From contig NZ_FODB01000005.1 of assembly GCF_900110265.1 (NCBI RefSeq), positions 26,040-90,039 of the forward strand: 64,000 nucleotides of DNA. The letters are read 5' to 3'. Positions 34,081-42,801 of the stretch are shown in pieces. Both the position numbers and the translations under genes were made by a program. The notes beneath the pieces are model-generated. The model was given only the letters and a program-made list of their open reading frames with translations. It was not told the origin of the DNA and did not search any database. Source of the stretch: Vreelandella aquamarina. Its GTDB lineage: Bacteria > Pseudomonadota > Gammaproteobacteria > Pseudomonadales > Halomonadaceae. Position 1 is the first letter of the stretch. The number at the start of each line of letters is the position of its first letter.

Positions 34081-34842
34081 ATGACCGTAAATAGCAAACT
34101 GATTGAACGTCTGGCGCCCTGGATTGCGGTGGTGGTGCTGGTGATGATCTGGGAAGTCACGGTGCGGCTATTTAACGTACCGAGCTTTATCTTCCCCGGC
34201 GCCTTGGAAACCGCGCAGGCGTTGATTACCTATGCAGGCCCCATTGGTCAGCACTCTTGGCAAACCTTCTGGACCACGCTGATCGGTTTTGGGTTGGGAG
34301 TGGCGGTCGGGTTAGTGCTGGGCTTTATCATCGGCTCGTCGCGCTTTTTGTATAACGCCTGCTACCCGCTGCTGGTGGGGTTTAATGCCATTCCTAAAGT
34401 GGCCTTTGTGCCAATTCTGGTGGTCTGGTTTGGTATCGGTTCGGTACCTGCGATTCTCACTGCCTTTTTAATCTGCTTTTTTCCCATTGTCGTGAATGTG
34501 GCCACAGGGCTGGCAACCCTGGAGCCAGAAATGGAAGACGTGCTGCGAGTACTGGGTGCGCGGCGCATGGATGTGCTTTTGAAAGTAGGGCTGCCGCGTT
34601 CGCTGCCGTACTTTTTTGCCTCGTTGAAAATCGCCATCACCCTAGCGTTTGTGGGCACCGTCGTATCGGAAACCGTCGCCTCTAACCAGGGCATCGGCTA
34701 CCTGATGATGAGCGCTGGTTCGCAAATGCGTATGGGGCTGGTATTCGCCGGGCTGCTGGTGATCAGCGCGATGGCCATGGTGATGTACGAACTGTTTGCC
34801 CAATTAGAAAAGCGTATGACTGCCTGGGCACACCGTAGTTGA
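34081..34842 (+). CDS. ABC transporter permease (TauC/SsuC/ThiX type)
   Basis: A 253-residue inner-membrane permease with about six helices and the EAA loop DVLRVLGARRMDVLLKVGLP. The first helix is PWIAVVVLVMIWEVTVRLF. The start is set at 34081, with AAGG 9 bp upstream; the ATG at 34045 gives an extra 12 residues without a ribosome site. It works with the ATPase encoded just before. Confidence 0.9.
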   Translation: MTVNSKLIERLAPWIAVVVLVMIWEVTVRLFNVPSFIFPGALETAQALITYAGPIGQHSWQTFWTTLIGFGLGVAVGLVLGFIIGSSRFLYNACYPLLVGFNAIPKVAFVPILVVWFGIGSVPAILTAFLICFFPIVVNVATGLATLEPEMEDVLRVLGARRMDVLLKVGLPRSLPYFFASLKIAITLAFVGTVVSETVASNQGIGYLMMSAGSQMRMGLVFAGLLVISAMAMVMYELFAQLEKRMTAWAHRS

Positions 34843-34927
34843 GAAAAGAAACGCCGTAGCGGCGAAGTACCGCTGCGGTTTAACTGAATTTGCTGGCATA
34901 GCCAGTGTTGAACAATAAGGGGACCCA

Positions 34928-35674
34928 ATGAAATATTTACCCATCGCTAGTTTAGCCGCTGCCATGTTGATATCACCGCTTGCCTCGGCTGAAAAACTAT
35001 TTTCAGACTCAAGTATCTCGCTGCTATATAGCGATCAGTACCAAGCGTTTGGGCGTAATGAGCGCACCGATACCTATGTCACCTTTGAAAACGTGACGGC
35101 ACACGACTGGGGCGGCACTTTTTTGTTTGTGGATCGTAACCAAGGGCGAGGTAAAGCCGATGGTGACGACGATCTGTATGGCGAATTCTCCCCAACGCTC
35201 AGCCTTGGCTGGCTAAGTGGCGTCGATTTGCAGCGGGGCGCGCTGAAAGATGTGTCGCTAGCAGGAACCTATGAATTTGGCGGTGGCACCAATGCTACCA
35301 ACATTCTGACAGGCGTGAGCTTCGCCTGGGACGTGCCAGGCACAACGTACTTCAACAGCACGTTCTACTACGTCAATAACAGTGAAATCGCCGATGATCT
35401 GCAAATGACGCTCACCTGGGGTGCGCCGTTTGAGGTGGGAGCATCGCGTTTTCTGTTTGATGGCTATATCGACTACTCAACGTCGGCATCGGACCATGAC
35501 GCAGAGTTTCATTTCAACCCACAGCTAAAATTAGACTTAGGGCACTACCGTGGCCGTCCAGGAGTGCTCTACGCAGGGATTGAGTACTCCTACTGGCACA
35601 ATAAATATGGCCTTTCCGACAGCGTTATGGATACGGAAAGCGCGGTGAGTGCACTGGTTAAATTTCACTTCTAA
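34928..35674 (+). CDS. Outer-membrane channel of the Tsx/OmpK nucleoside-specific family
   Basis: A 248-residue outer-membrane beta-barrel with signal peptide ending LASAEK. The N-terminal part SSISLLYSDQYQAF is the Tsx-family start, and the alternating aromatic strands end in VKFHF with terminal Phe, the usual barrel signal. GGGTNATNILTGVSFAWDV is a loop-strand pair. Tsx proteins pass nucleosides across the outer membrane. It follows the ABC genes by 85 bp on the same strand, with a GGGG ribosome site, so it probably forms the outer-membrane entry of the same uptake route. Confidence 0.83.
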   Translation: MKYLPIASLAAAMLISPLASAEKLFSDSSISLLYSDQYQAFGRNERTDTYVTFENVTAHDWGGTFLFVDRNQGRGKADGDDDLYGEFSPTLSLGWLSGVDLQRGALKDVSLAGTYEFGGGTNATNILTGVSFAWDVPGTTYFNSTFYYVNNSEIADDLQMTLTWGAPFEVGASRFLFDGYIDYSTSASDHDAEFHFNPQLKLDLGHYRGRPGVLYAGIEYSYWHNKYGLSDSVMDTESAVSALVKFHF

Positions 35675-35682
35675 TCGGCGTG

Positions 35683-35705
35683 GGTAGCACCATGATGGTG
35701 CTACC
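35683..35705. repeat. Perfect hairpin at the tsx-like / DUF481 junction
   Basis: GGTAGCACCAT-G-ATGGTGCTACC: 11-bp perfect arms, overlapping the DUF481 stop codon. There is no T-run on either strand, so it may act as an mRNA 3'-end stem for convergent transcripts rather than a classic terminator. Confidence 0.65.
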
Positions 35706-36447
35706 AGCTATACAGCAGCGAGGCGCTGGTCGTGGTATCAGTGCGCTCGCTGGCATCCTCCGGGGGTTGTGAGTTGTGCTTCACTTCATAAGAGAGGCGC
35801 AGCGACAGCCTAGCGTTAAGACGGGCGGTAAGCGCCGTTAGCGAACGGCCGGTGGTGTTTGCATCGGTGTACTCTACCGACATCTCCTGGGCAATATCAG
35901 CGTAATCAGAGAGTCGGTAGCGGTAGTCCAGCGCGGTATAGGCCACGGCCAACTGCTGGTTATCTTCTTTTCGCGGGCGATCATTGCGGTAACCCGGGCC
36001 TGCTTCCAGCGAGAGCGTGTGCTGCTTATTCTCTAACAACTGCCGTCCATAGCCACCAATTACCGAAAGCTGTTGGTCGTACCCGGCAAAACGGTCCTTC
36101 TCCCAGCGGGCAAAGCCAAACAGGTAGTGCGGCCCGCTAAAGTCGTAGCGTTCACGCCCTGCGAGCAGATATTGCTCCGCGCTGGTTTCGCCATCCTTGC
36201 TGACGTTACGCACTTCGCCGCGTAGCGAATGGGTCAACTGACCGGTCAGCCAGGTCAGACGCGATTTGCCGATCAGTGTTTGGCTGTCGGTGTTGCCAGA
36301 AAGACGGGTAAAACCAAGCTCCGCATCGCCGCTAAATTCGGGGGTGTCCTCTTTCGGAGGCGGCGGCGCATAGAACGGCGAGGCCGCAACGCCGGTCGCC
36401 CAAAGTGCGCTGCTAGTGAATACCAGTGAGCGTAGCAAATGTCGCAC
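35701..36447 (-). CDS. DUF481 (YdiY-like) outer-membrane protein
   Basis: A 248-residue protein with a signal peptide (ending GVAASPFYAPPPP) and a DUF481 beta-barrel-like body. FSGDAELGFTRLSGNTDSQT at the mature N-terminus and EAGPGYRNDRP in the middle are typical, and it ends SASLLYSW with a terminal aromatic residue. Salt-induced YdiY relatives are known, but the function is unknown. A GTG start at 36447 has an excellent AAGGAGGAG 5 bp upstream; the frame to 36534 is discarded. It is divergent from the two-component kinase. Confidence 0.82.
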   Translation of the reverse strand: MRHLLRSLVFTSSALWATGVAASPFYAPPPPKEDTPEFSGDAELGFTRLSGNTDSQTLIGKSRLTWLTGQLTHSLRGEVRNVSKDGETSAEQYLLAGRERYDFSGPHYLFGFARWEKDRFAGYDQQLSVIGGYGRQLLENKQHTLSLEAGPGYRNDRPRKEDNQQLAVAYTALDYRYRLSDYADIAQEMSVEYTDANTTGRSLTALTARLNARLSLRLSYEVKHNSQPPEDASERTDTTTSASLLYSW

Positions 36448-36563
36448 GACACTCCTCCTTGAGCTTGGGTTCAGTAAGTGGCTGCTATATAAGCAAAGTG
36501 AGGTGAAAGCGCAACGACTAACGCCGCTTGGCACTGCGTGCCATAATGACGCGGTCGCGCACC

Positions 36564-38270
36564 ATGAGTTCCGTTATGACCGCCCCCCGCCCTAGAACAC
36601 TGGCCGAATTACAGCGCTGGCGCCGCACCCGCGCCAAGCGCCGCTGGTATAAGCGCAGTTTTCGCCTACAGGTAATGATGCTGGTGGGGCTACTGTTATC
36701 GGGCATGTTGCTGGCCCAGGGCACCTATTTGAACCACCGCAAAGCCGAGATCATCACCCACCAAATGGGCTAGCGGGCACTGGCTGTGGCCAAAACCGTG
36801 GCCGGGATGCCGCAGATTGTAAACGCTTTTTCCTCTCCTGACCCCTCCGCCATTATTCAACCCCTTGCCGAACGAGTGCGTCAGGAGACCGGCGCGCGCT
36901 ACGTGGTGGTGGGTAATGCCCAATCGATCCGCTACTCCCACCCTGTGCCCGAGCGTATCGGCCAGCCCATGGTGGGCGGCGATAACGACCAGGCGCTTAT
37001 CTATGGCCAGTCGTATGTCTCCGAAGCCACCGGCACGCTGGGTACGGCCATGCGCGGCAAAACGCCGGTGTGGGATGAGGAGGGCAATATCATCGGGGTG
37101 GTCTCGGTGGGCTTTATGCTCGACCGCGTCGATATGGATGTGGCCCGCTACACCAGCCTCGGCTGGGCGCTGGTGGCGCTGATGATTGTGCTGGGGTTTG
37201 CGGGCGCTTACTGGCTGTCGCAGCACTTGAAAAAGATCATTTTAGGGCTGGAGCCTTACGAAATCGCCCGCTTGGCGATGGAGAAAGAGGCCATCCTGCA
37301 ATCGATTCACGAAGGCATTCTCGCGGTGAACCAGGATGGCCATATCACCCTGGTGAACCAGCAGGCGCGGCGCTTTTTAGAGCTGCCCGACGAGCATGTG
37401 CTGCTGGGTCAGCCGATCCGTGAGGTGGTGCCCAATTCGCGGCTGTTGGAAGTCTTGAAGCATGGCGAGCAGGAGTTTGACCAGGAGATGTGGCTGGGGG
37501 ATCACCCGGTGGTGGTCAACCGAGTGCCGATTCTGCATGAAGGGGAAATAGAAGGGGCTGTGGCCACTTTTCGTAGCCGCCGAGAAATTATCGACCTCTC
37601 CCAAGCACTCACCCAAGCCAGTCGCGATGTGGATATGCTGCGCGCCCAGGCCCACGAGTTCTCCAACAAGCTCTACACCATCTCCGGCCTGTTGCAGTTG
37701 CAGCGTATCGACGAAGCGCTGGCGCTGATTCATCAGGAAACCGAGCGCGCCCAGGCGCAAATGAGCTTTTTAATGCGCCACGTGGCGGATGCGGTATTGA
37801 GCGGCACGCTGCTGGGCAAACTCACCCGCGCCCGCGAGCTGGGCGTTACGTTAGAAATCGACGAGCAGAGCTCGCTCTCCTGCCCGCTAACGCCCACCGG
37901 CCAAGAGGTCATGATGAGCGTGGTGGGTAACTTACTGGATAACGCCTGCCACGCCGCGCTCAACGGCCCTCACGGCGACCAGCCCACTGTGCGGCTGTTT
38001 TTCACCGACCTGGGCGAGCAGCTACTTATTGAAGTGGAAGATAACGGTGCCGGGGTGCCCGCCGAGCATGCGGAGTCGATTTTTGCCGAAGGATTTTCCA
38101 CCAAAACCGGCAAGCATCGGGGCATAGGGCTGGCTCTGGTGGCGCGGCTGTGCCGCCAGCACGGGGGCGCAGTGACGCTGGAAGAGAGCGAACTGGGCGG
38201 CGCATGCTTTATTGCCGTGCTGGACCGCTCGCTATGCGCCGAGGCCGCCACCGAGCCTGCGCCCTCATAA
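36564..38270 (+). pseudogene. CitA/DcuS-family sensor histidine kinase, interrupted by an in-frame TAG
   Basis: Membrane kinase for a C4/tricarboxylate ligand. Reading through a single TAG at 36771-36773 gives one continuous protein of about 568 residues: TM1 (VMMLVGLLLSGMLLAQG), periplasmic single-Cache sensor, TM2 (ALVALMIVLGFAGAYWL), PAS domain, then the CitA-type phosphorylation helix with His in RAQAHEFSNKLYTISGLLQL and the ATPase domain (N-box NLLDNACHAAL, G-box GIGLALVARL). The stop falls just after TM1, in ...ITHQMG-stop-RALAVAKTVAG, where relatives usually have Glu, so a GAG to TAG change is the simplest cause. A downstream start at 36786 would give a kinase without TM1. The following regulator gene is also interrupted. 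Confidence 0.88.
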
Positions 38271-38312
38271 CGACACGAATAATGACGACGCTAATGAATA
38301 AGAGGAAACGCC

Positions 38313-39044
38313 ATGTCTGCGACGCAATACGGCATTTTGGTCGTCGAAGACGATTTTCGCATCGCCGATATCCACCGCGCCTTTATTGAGCAGGGCGACG
38401 GGTTTTATGTGGTCGGCATGGCGCGCAACGGCAGTGAAGCCAAGGCGCTGATGGCCCAGCACGCCGCTGATATTCAGCTCATTTTGCTGGATGCCTACTT
38501 GCCCGACGTGGAGGGGCTCGAACTACTCTGAGCCATCCGACGGGATCATGTTCATGTGGATATTGTGATGGTGACCGCCGCCAAGGAGGTGGAGACCATC
38601 AGCGAAGCGCTGCGCGGCGGCGTATTCGATTATCTGATCAAACCCATTGAAGCGGCCCGCATGAACCAGATGTTGACCCGCTTCCGCCGCGAGCGTGAAG
38701 TGCTGGCGAACCGTGCCGAGATGAGCCAGGACGAGCTGGATCACGTGTTGGCCCGGGTTACCCCGAGCGAACCCACACGCTCCGACAGCCGAGCGCTACC
38801 CAAGGGCATCGACCGCTTAACGCTGCGCCGGGTGGTGGATGCGCTGGCTGCCGCGCCCGACTCGCTCACCGCGATGCAGGTAGCACGCACCATGGGCGCC
38901 AGCCGCTCAACCGCGCGGCGCTATTTGGAGTTTTTAGTCGCTGAACAGGCGGTGAGCGCCGAGCTAGGGTATGGCGATGTTGGCCGCCCCGAACGGCGCT
39001 ATCGGCTGCTAGGCGCCGCTAAGGGGTGGTTGGACAGTCTCTAA
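38313..39044 (+). pseudogene. CitB/DcuR-family response regulator, interrupted by an in-frame TGA
   Basis: Partner of the kinase. The receiver domain starts with YGILVVEDDFRIADIHRAF, with the phospho-acceptor Asp in LILLDAYLPDVEGLELL. A TGA at 38529-38531 then interrupts the frame, which continues without shift as AIRRDHVHVDIVMVTAAKEV and on to a CitB-type HTH (TLRRVVDALAAAPDSLTAMQ, ARTMGASRSTARRYLEFL). TGG to TGA (Trp) is the simplest explanation, since LLWAIR is usual there. The 5' part keeps a GAGGAA ribosome site. A GTG at 38556 could restart a DNA-binding fragment without the receiver's phosphorylation site. The genes it should control (tctCBA) follow and look intact. Confidence 0.87.
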
Positions 39045-39161
39045 GTGCCTCGGCGTGAACAAAATGAACAAAACGCACAAAAAGAACAGTTTGTCGTTTA
39101 TGGTCATAAGCTTGTCGTCGGGGGTAGCACTCTTCTAACGTTCACGGCGTAACCACACAAA

Positions 39162-39195
39162 GCTAACCACTCCAGCGCCCGCGCTGCTGGTTAGC
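39162..39195 (+). terminator. Long hairpin between the response regulator and tctC
   Basis: GCTAACCA...TGGTTAGC enclosing CAGCGC-cc-GCGCTG, followed by a T-rich stretch (gcttttggttt). It would end the two-component transcript or attenuate read-through into tctC. Confidence 0.6.
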
Positions 39196-39204
39196 CGTGC
39201 TTTT

Positions 39205-39230
39205 GGTTTGTTCGGCGCACACAACAAACC
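39205..39230. promoter_or_regulatory. Inverted repeat upstream of tctC, candidate operator
   Basis: GGTTTGTT-N10-AACAAACC, perfect 8-bp arms, 59 bp upstream of the tctC ATG. The position suits a binding site for the CitB-type regulator encoded just before; no experimental support. Confidence 0.5.
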
Positions 39231-39288
39231 GCGCCCACCAAAACACCGTTTGAACAATAACGCCTGAACAAAAACGTGGAGAACGCCA

Positions 39289-40284
39289 ATGACTACGCTT
39301 TCCTTGAAGCGCATCGCCGTGCTGGCCCTGCCGATGGCGGCCCTGGCCATGACGACATCTGCCCAAGCGCAGGAGTGGACGCCGAGCAAGTCCATCGAAT
39401 TCATCGCCCCCGCCAACCCCGGTGGCGGCTGGGACACCCTGGTACGCACCATGTCCCGCGTGATTCAGCAGGAGTCTCTGGCAGACGAAAGCTTCGCGGC
39501 CATCAACGTACCTGGCGGCGGCGGTGTCGTGGCGTGGGCCCAGGTCGCCCGCGATAGCGGCAACCCCCACAAACTGTTTGCCACCAGCCCGCCGATGATT
39601 CTGGTACCGCTGGCAGGCGCTTCCCGCTACGACCACACTGACTTCACGCCGATTGCGCGTATCAACACCGACTACTCGATTATTCTGGTCGCGGCGGATT
39701 CCGAATACCAAACCCTGGAAGACCTGTTTGAAGCGCTCAAAGCCAACCCCGGCCTGAGTGTGGGCGGCGGCAGTGCGCCAGGCTCCATGGACCACATCTC
39801 GATGGCGGGCTTGGCGTCGGCGGCGGGAATGGAGCCCTCGGCAGTGAACTATATCCCGTTCTCTGGCGGCGGCGATGCCATGACCAACCTGATGGGCGGC
39901 CACATTGAAGCGGTGATCGGTGGTGCTGGTGAAGCCGTGGGCCAGCTTGGCGAAGGTAGCCAGCTGCGCGCGCTGGGCGTCTCTTCTGAAGAGCGTCTGG
40001 GCGGCGGTTTGGCCGAAGTGCCCACCTACCAAGAGCAGGGCTACGACTACACCTTCGATATCTGGCGTGGCGTGATGGGCGCGCCGGAAATGCCGGAAGA
40101 AGCGGTGGAGTACTACGAAACGCTATTCGCTGAAATGCTCGAAACCGACGCATGGCGCGAAGCCAGCGACCAGCTGGGCTGGATCGATGCCTACCAGGAT
40201 AGCGAAACGTTTGGTGCCTTCCTGGATGAGCAGCAAGCGCAGTTCAGCAGCGTGCTGACCGATCTGGGCCTGCTGCGCCAGTAA
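39289..40284 (+). CDS. tctC: Tripartite tricarboxylate transporter, binding protein TctC
   Basis: A 331-residue periplasmic solute-binding protein (Bug/TctC family). A signal peptide ends TSAQAQEW. The characteristic ligand loop is in IEFIAPANPGGGWDTLVRTM, followed by INVPGGGGVVAWAQV. GGGSAPGSMDHISMAGLA is the second loop that holds a carboxylate. It presents citrate-like or other carboxylic acids to TctAB. GTGGAG lies 7 bp before the ATG. It is first of tctCBA, downstream of the damaged two-component system. Confidence 0.93.
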   Translation: MTTLSLKRIAVLALPMAALAMTTSAQAQEWTPSKSIEFIAPANPGGGWDTLVRTMSRVIQQESLADESFAAINVPGGGGVVAWAQVARDSGNPHKLFATSPPMILVPLAGASRYDHTDFTPIARINTDYSIILVAADSEYQTLEDLFEALKANPGLSVGGGSAPGSMDHISMAGLASAAGMEPSAVNYIPFSGGGDAMTNLMGGHIEAVIGGAGEAVGQLGEGSQLRALGVSSEERLGGGLAEVPTYQEQGYDYTFDIWRGVMGAPEMPEEAVEYYETLFAEMLETDAWREASDQLGWIDAYQDSETFGAFLDEQQAQFSSVLTDLGLLRQ

Positions 40285-40353
40285 GCGCCAGCGCCCGTTA
40301 GAGATTCCCCGGTGGCGCCACGCCGCTGGGATCTTCTGTCTGTTACCGCGAGG

Positions 40354-40373
40354 GCCAGCGCATCCGCGTTGGC
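40354..40373. promoter_or_regulatory. Hairpin between tctC and tctB
   Basis: GCCAGCGC-atcc-GCGTTGGC with one G-T pair, just upstream of the tctB ribosome site. It probably stabilises tctC mRNA or lowers tctB translation. Confidence 0.45.
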
Positions 40374-40391
40374 TCCTTCGGAGAAATCCCA

Positions 40392-40874
40392 ATGACCCGA
40401 TTGAATACTAACCAGTGGCTAGCGCTTGTACTGGCGCTGGTGGCGGCTGCTTATTTAGCCATGGCTTGGCAAATCCCGACGTTCCCCTTACCGCGTCCGG
40501 TGGATTCCGACCTGTTCCCCAAAGTATTGGGCGTGTCTCTGCTGTTGCTGGCGGCGCTGCTGTTTTTTGAAAAGCCGAGCGCTATTGCCGGGGCCGATGA
40601 GATCGACCATGAGGCCACCAACGGCCCGCTGCTGTTCACCCCCTGGGCGCGTGTCATTGTGACCTCGTTAGCCATCGCCGCCTATGCGTTTTTGCTGGTG
40701 CCGCTGGGCTTTGTCTTGGCTTCCACGCTCTTAAGCGTTGGTTTAACCGCCTACTACGGCTATCGCCGCCACGGCGTCAACCTGGCGGCATCGCTGGGTG
40801 TGGTACTGGCCCTTTACCTGACCATGACACGGGTAATGGATGTTTACCTACCCACCGGCGTACTGCCGTTCTAA
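40392..40874 (+). CDS. tctB: Tripartite tricarboxylate transporter, small membrane subunit TctB
   Basis: A 160-residue inner-membrane protein with four hydrophobic segments (LALVLALVAAAYLAMAW, VLGVSLLLLAALLFF, VIVTSLAIAAYAFLLVPLGF and LGVVLALYLTMTRVMDVYLP). The YFPRILA-like loop typical of TctB appears as DLFPKVLGVSLL. It pairs with TctA; its exact role is unknown. CGGAGAA precedes the ATG. Confidence 0.9.
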   Translation: MTRLNTNQWLALVLALVAAAYLAMAWQIPTFPLPRPVDSDLFPKVLGVSLLLLAALLFFEKPSAIAGADEIDHEATNGPLLFTPWARVIVTSLAIAAYAFLLVPLGFVLASTLLSVGLTAYYGYRRHGVNLAASLGVVLALYLTMTRVMDVYLPTGVLPF

Positions 40875-40923
40875 GCAGGGCGTGCTGACGCACGCTTAGC
40901 GGGTTTTAACGCGAGACACTCCC

Positions 40924-42423
40924 ATGGATGCCTTAAACAATCTGATGTATGGCTTTGGCATCGCGCTTGAGCCAATCAATATCGCTTACGTTTTCGCCGG
41001 TGTGTTTGCCGGTACCATTATCGGTATGCTGCCAGGCCTAGGGCCGATCAGCGCGCTGGCGCTGATGATTCCGATTACCTTTGCCATGGAGCCCTCCTCC
41101 GGTTTGATTCTGATGGCAGGGGTCTATTACGGCGCTATTTTCGGCGGCTCGACCTCATCCATTCTGCTCAACGCCCCCGGCGTGGCGGGCACGGTGGCAA
41201 CCTCCTTTGACGGCTACCCGATGGCCAAGCAGGGCATGGCGGGTAAGGCACTGGCCATTGCGGCGTATGCCTCCTTTATCGGCGGTACGGTATCGGTGAT
41301 CTTTTTGATGCTGGTGGCACCGCTGCTCTCCAAAGTGGCGGTAAGCTTTGGCCCTGCTGAGTACTTTGCACTGATGGTGCTGGGCTTAACGGCGGTGGTG
41401 TCACTGTCGGATAAATCCTTGGTAAAAGGCCTGATTGCGGCGGTAGTGGGTGTGATGATCTCGATTGTGGGGATCGACACGCAAACCGGTACCGAGCGCT
41501 TTACCTTCAACTCGATTCAACTGCTCGACGGTATCGACTTTCTGGTAGTGGCGCTGGGTATCTTCGCCCTGGCGGAAGTGTTCTACATGCTGCTGCGTGG
41601 GGGCGGTGGCAAGGAAGCTCCGCGCAATGCCATCGGCTCGCTCAAGCTGAGCGGTAGTGAAGTGAAGAAAATTGCTGGCCCCATCAGCCGCAGCTCGGTA
41701 CTGGGCTTCTTTACCGGCGTATTGCCGGGGGCGGGCGCCACCATTGGCTCTTTCCTGGGCTATAGCATGGAGAAGCGCCTGGCGAAAGATGGCGACACCT
41801 TTGGCCAGGGCAACATTAAGGGCGTGGCCGCCCCGGAAGCGGCGAACAACGCCGCCTGTACCGGCTCTTTCGTGCCGCTTTTAACCCTGGGTGTACCGGG
41901 TTCCGGCACTACGGCGGTACTGCTGGGCGCGCTGCTGGTAATGGGCGTCACCCCTGGCCCGATGATGCTGGAGCAACGTCCGGATGTGTTCTGGGGCGTG
42001 ATTGCCAGTATGTACATCGGCAACATCTTCCTGCTGGTACTGAACCTGCCGCTGATCCCGCTGATCGCTAAAATCCTCGATCTGCCGCGCCCGCTGCTGC
42101 TGTCGATGATTTTAATCTTCTGCATGATCGGCGTTTACGGCATGAGCTTCAGCGTCTTCGACCTGCTGCTGCTGTTGGGCTTTGGCCTGTTGGGCTTGGG
42201 CATGCGCCTGTTTGGCTTCCCCACCGCGCCGCTGATTCTGGCGCTGATCCTGGGTAACATTATGGAAGAGTCCATGCGCCGGGCGCTGCAGATCTCTGGT
42301 GGCGACTGGAGCACCTTTATCGATAAGCCGATTTCGCTCTCTCTGTTGGTGATTGCGATGCTGTCGCTGGGCCTGCCGTTGCTCAAGAAGCGTCGTAATA
42401 AAGCGGCCACTGCCGCTAACTAA
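40924..42423 (+). CDS. tctA: Tripartite tricarboxylate transporter, large permease TctA
   Basis: A 499-residue inner-membrane permease with about 12 helices. The two TctA signatures are clear: IIGMLPGLGPISALALMIPI near the start and TGVLPGAGATIGSFLGYSME in the middle, plus PEAANNAACTGSFVPLLTLG. It carries out cation-coupled uptake of the carboxylate delivered by TctC. It is followed by a strong terminator. Confidence 0.95.
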   Translation: MDALNNLMYGFGIALEPINIAYVFAGVFAGTIIGMLPGLGPISALALMIPITFAMEPSSGLILMAGVYYGAIFGGSTSSILLNAPGVAGTVATSFDGYPMAKQGMAGKALAIAAYASFIGGTVSVIFLMLVAPLLSKVAVSFGPAEYFALMVLGLTAVVSLSDKSLVKGLIAAVVGVMISIVGIDTQTGTERFTFNSIQLLDGIDFLVVALGIFALAEVFYMLLRGGGGKEAPRNAIGSLKLSGSEVKKIAGPISRSSVLGFFTGVLPGAGATIGSFLGYSMEKRLAKDGDTFGQGNIKGVAAPEAANNAACTGSFVPLLTLGVPGSGTTAVLLGALLVMGVTPGPMMLEQRPDVFWGVIASMYIGNIFLLVLNLPLIPLIAKILDLPRPLLLSMILIFCMIGVYGMSFSVFDLLLLLGFGLLGLGMRLFGFPTAPLILALILGNIMEESMRRALQISGGDWSTFIDKPISLSLLVIAMLSLGLPLLKKRRNKAATAAN

Positions 42424-42442
42424 CGCTCAGTGCGGTACCCCC

Positions 42443-42476
42443 AAAGCGCCCTAGCGTCTGCTAGGGCGCTTTTTTT
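42443..42476 (+). terminator. Intrinsic terminator after tctA
   Basis: AGCGCCCTAG-N6-CTAGGGCGCT with a T7 run, 22 bp after the tctA stop. Confidence 0.93.
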
Positions 42477-42477
42477 A

Positions 42478-42519
42478 TGGTGCATCCCCGCCGGTGGTGC
42501 AAAGCGCCGTGTTGGTGCA
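42478..42519. promoter_or_regulatory. Three direct TGGTGCA half sites upstream of urtA
   Basis: TGGTGCA occurs at 42478-42484, 42495-42501 and 42513-42519, spaced 17-18 bp. Each equals one arm of the NtrC palindrome. The array lies upstream of the full site at 42548. Confidence 0.5.
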
Positions 42520-42547
42520 TGAATATCGTGCATGCGCGCCGCCGCGT

Positions 42548-42564
42548 TGCGCCATCTTGGTGCT
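42548..42564. promoter_or_regulatory. Probable NtrC binding site of the urt operon
   Basis: TGCGCCA-TCT-TGGTGCT against TGCACCA-N3-TGGTGCA (12 of 14 arm positions). Its centre is about 110 bp upstream of the predicted sigma-54 start, the usual enhancer distance. Confidence 0.7.
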
Positions 42565-42639
42565 AAGCCGCCTGAGTTGTGTTTTTTTGTACACGGCTAA
42601 GTGATTGATTGTATTTTTAATAGTGGCCTTTGTTCCACA

Positions 42640-42656
42640 TTGGCGCACCCCTTGCA
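42640..42656 (+). promoter_or_regulatory. Sigma-54 promoter of urtABCDE
   Basis: TTGGCGCACCCCTTGCA: GG (42642-43) and GC (42654-55) exactly 10 bp apart, matching TTGGC and TTGCA of the consensus. The start is near 42667. With the upstream NtrC site this explains the 378-bp gene-free stretch between tctA and urtA. Confidence 0.85.
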
Positions 42657-42801
42657 GTGTGTATAGCGACGTGTGAATACGAGTTGTAACTCGCGACCCA
42701 CGAGTGGACGCACCAAGTGCCCCGTCGCCTCAATAACGACAACGCTTGGTCGCGGTACCCCAAACACGAGCCCTAACCATAAGGGGCGCAAGGAGGTTCA
42801 A

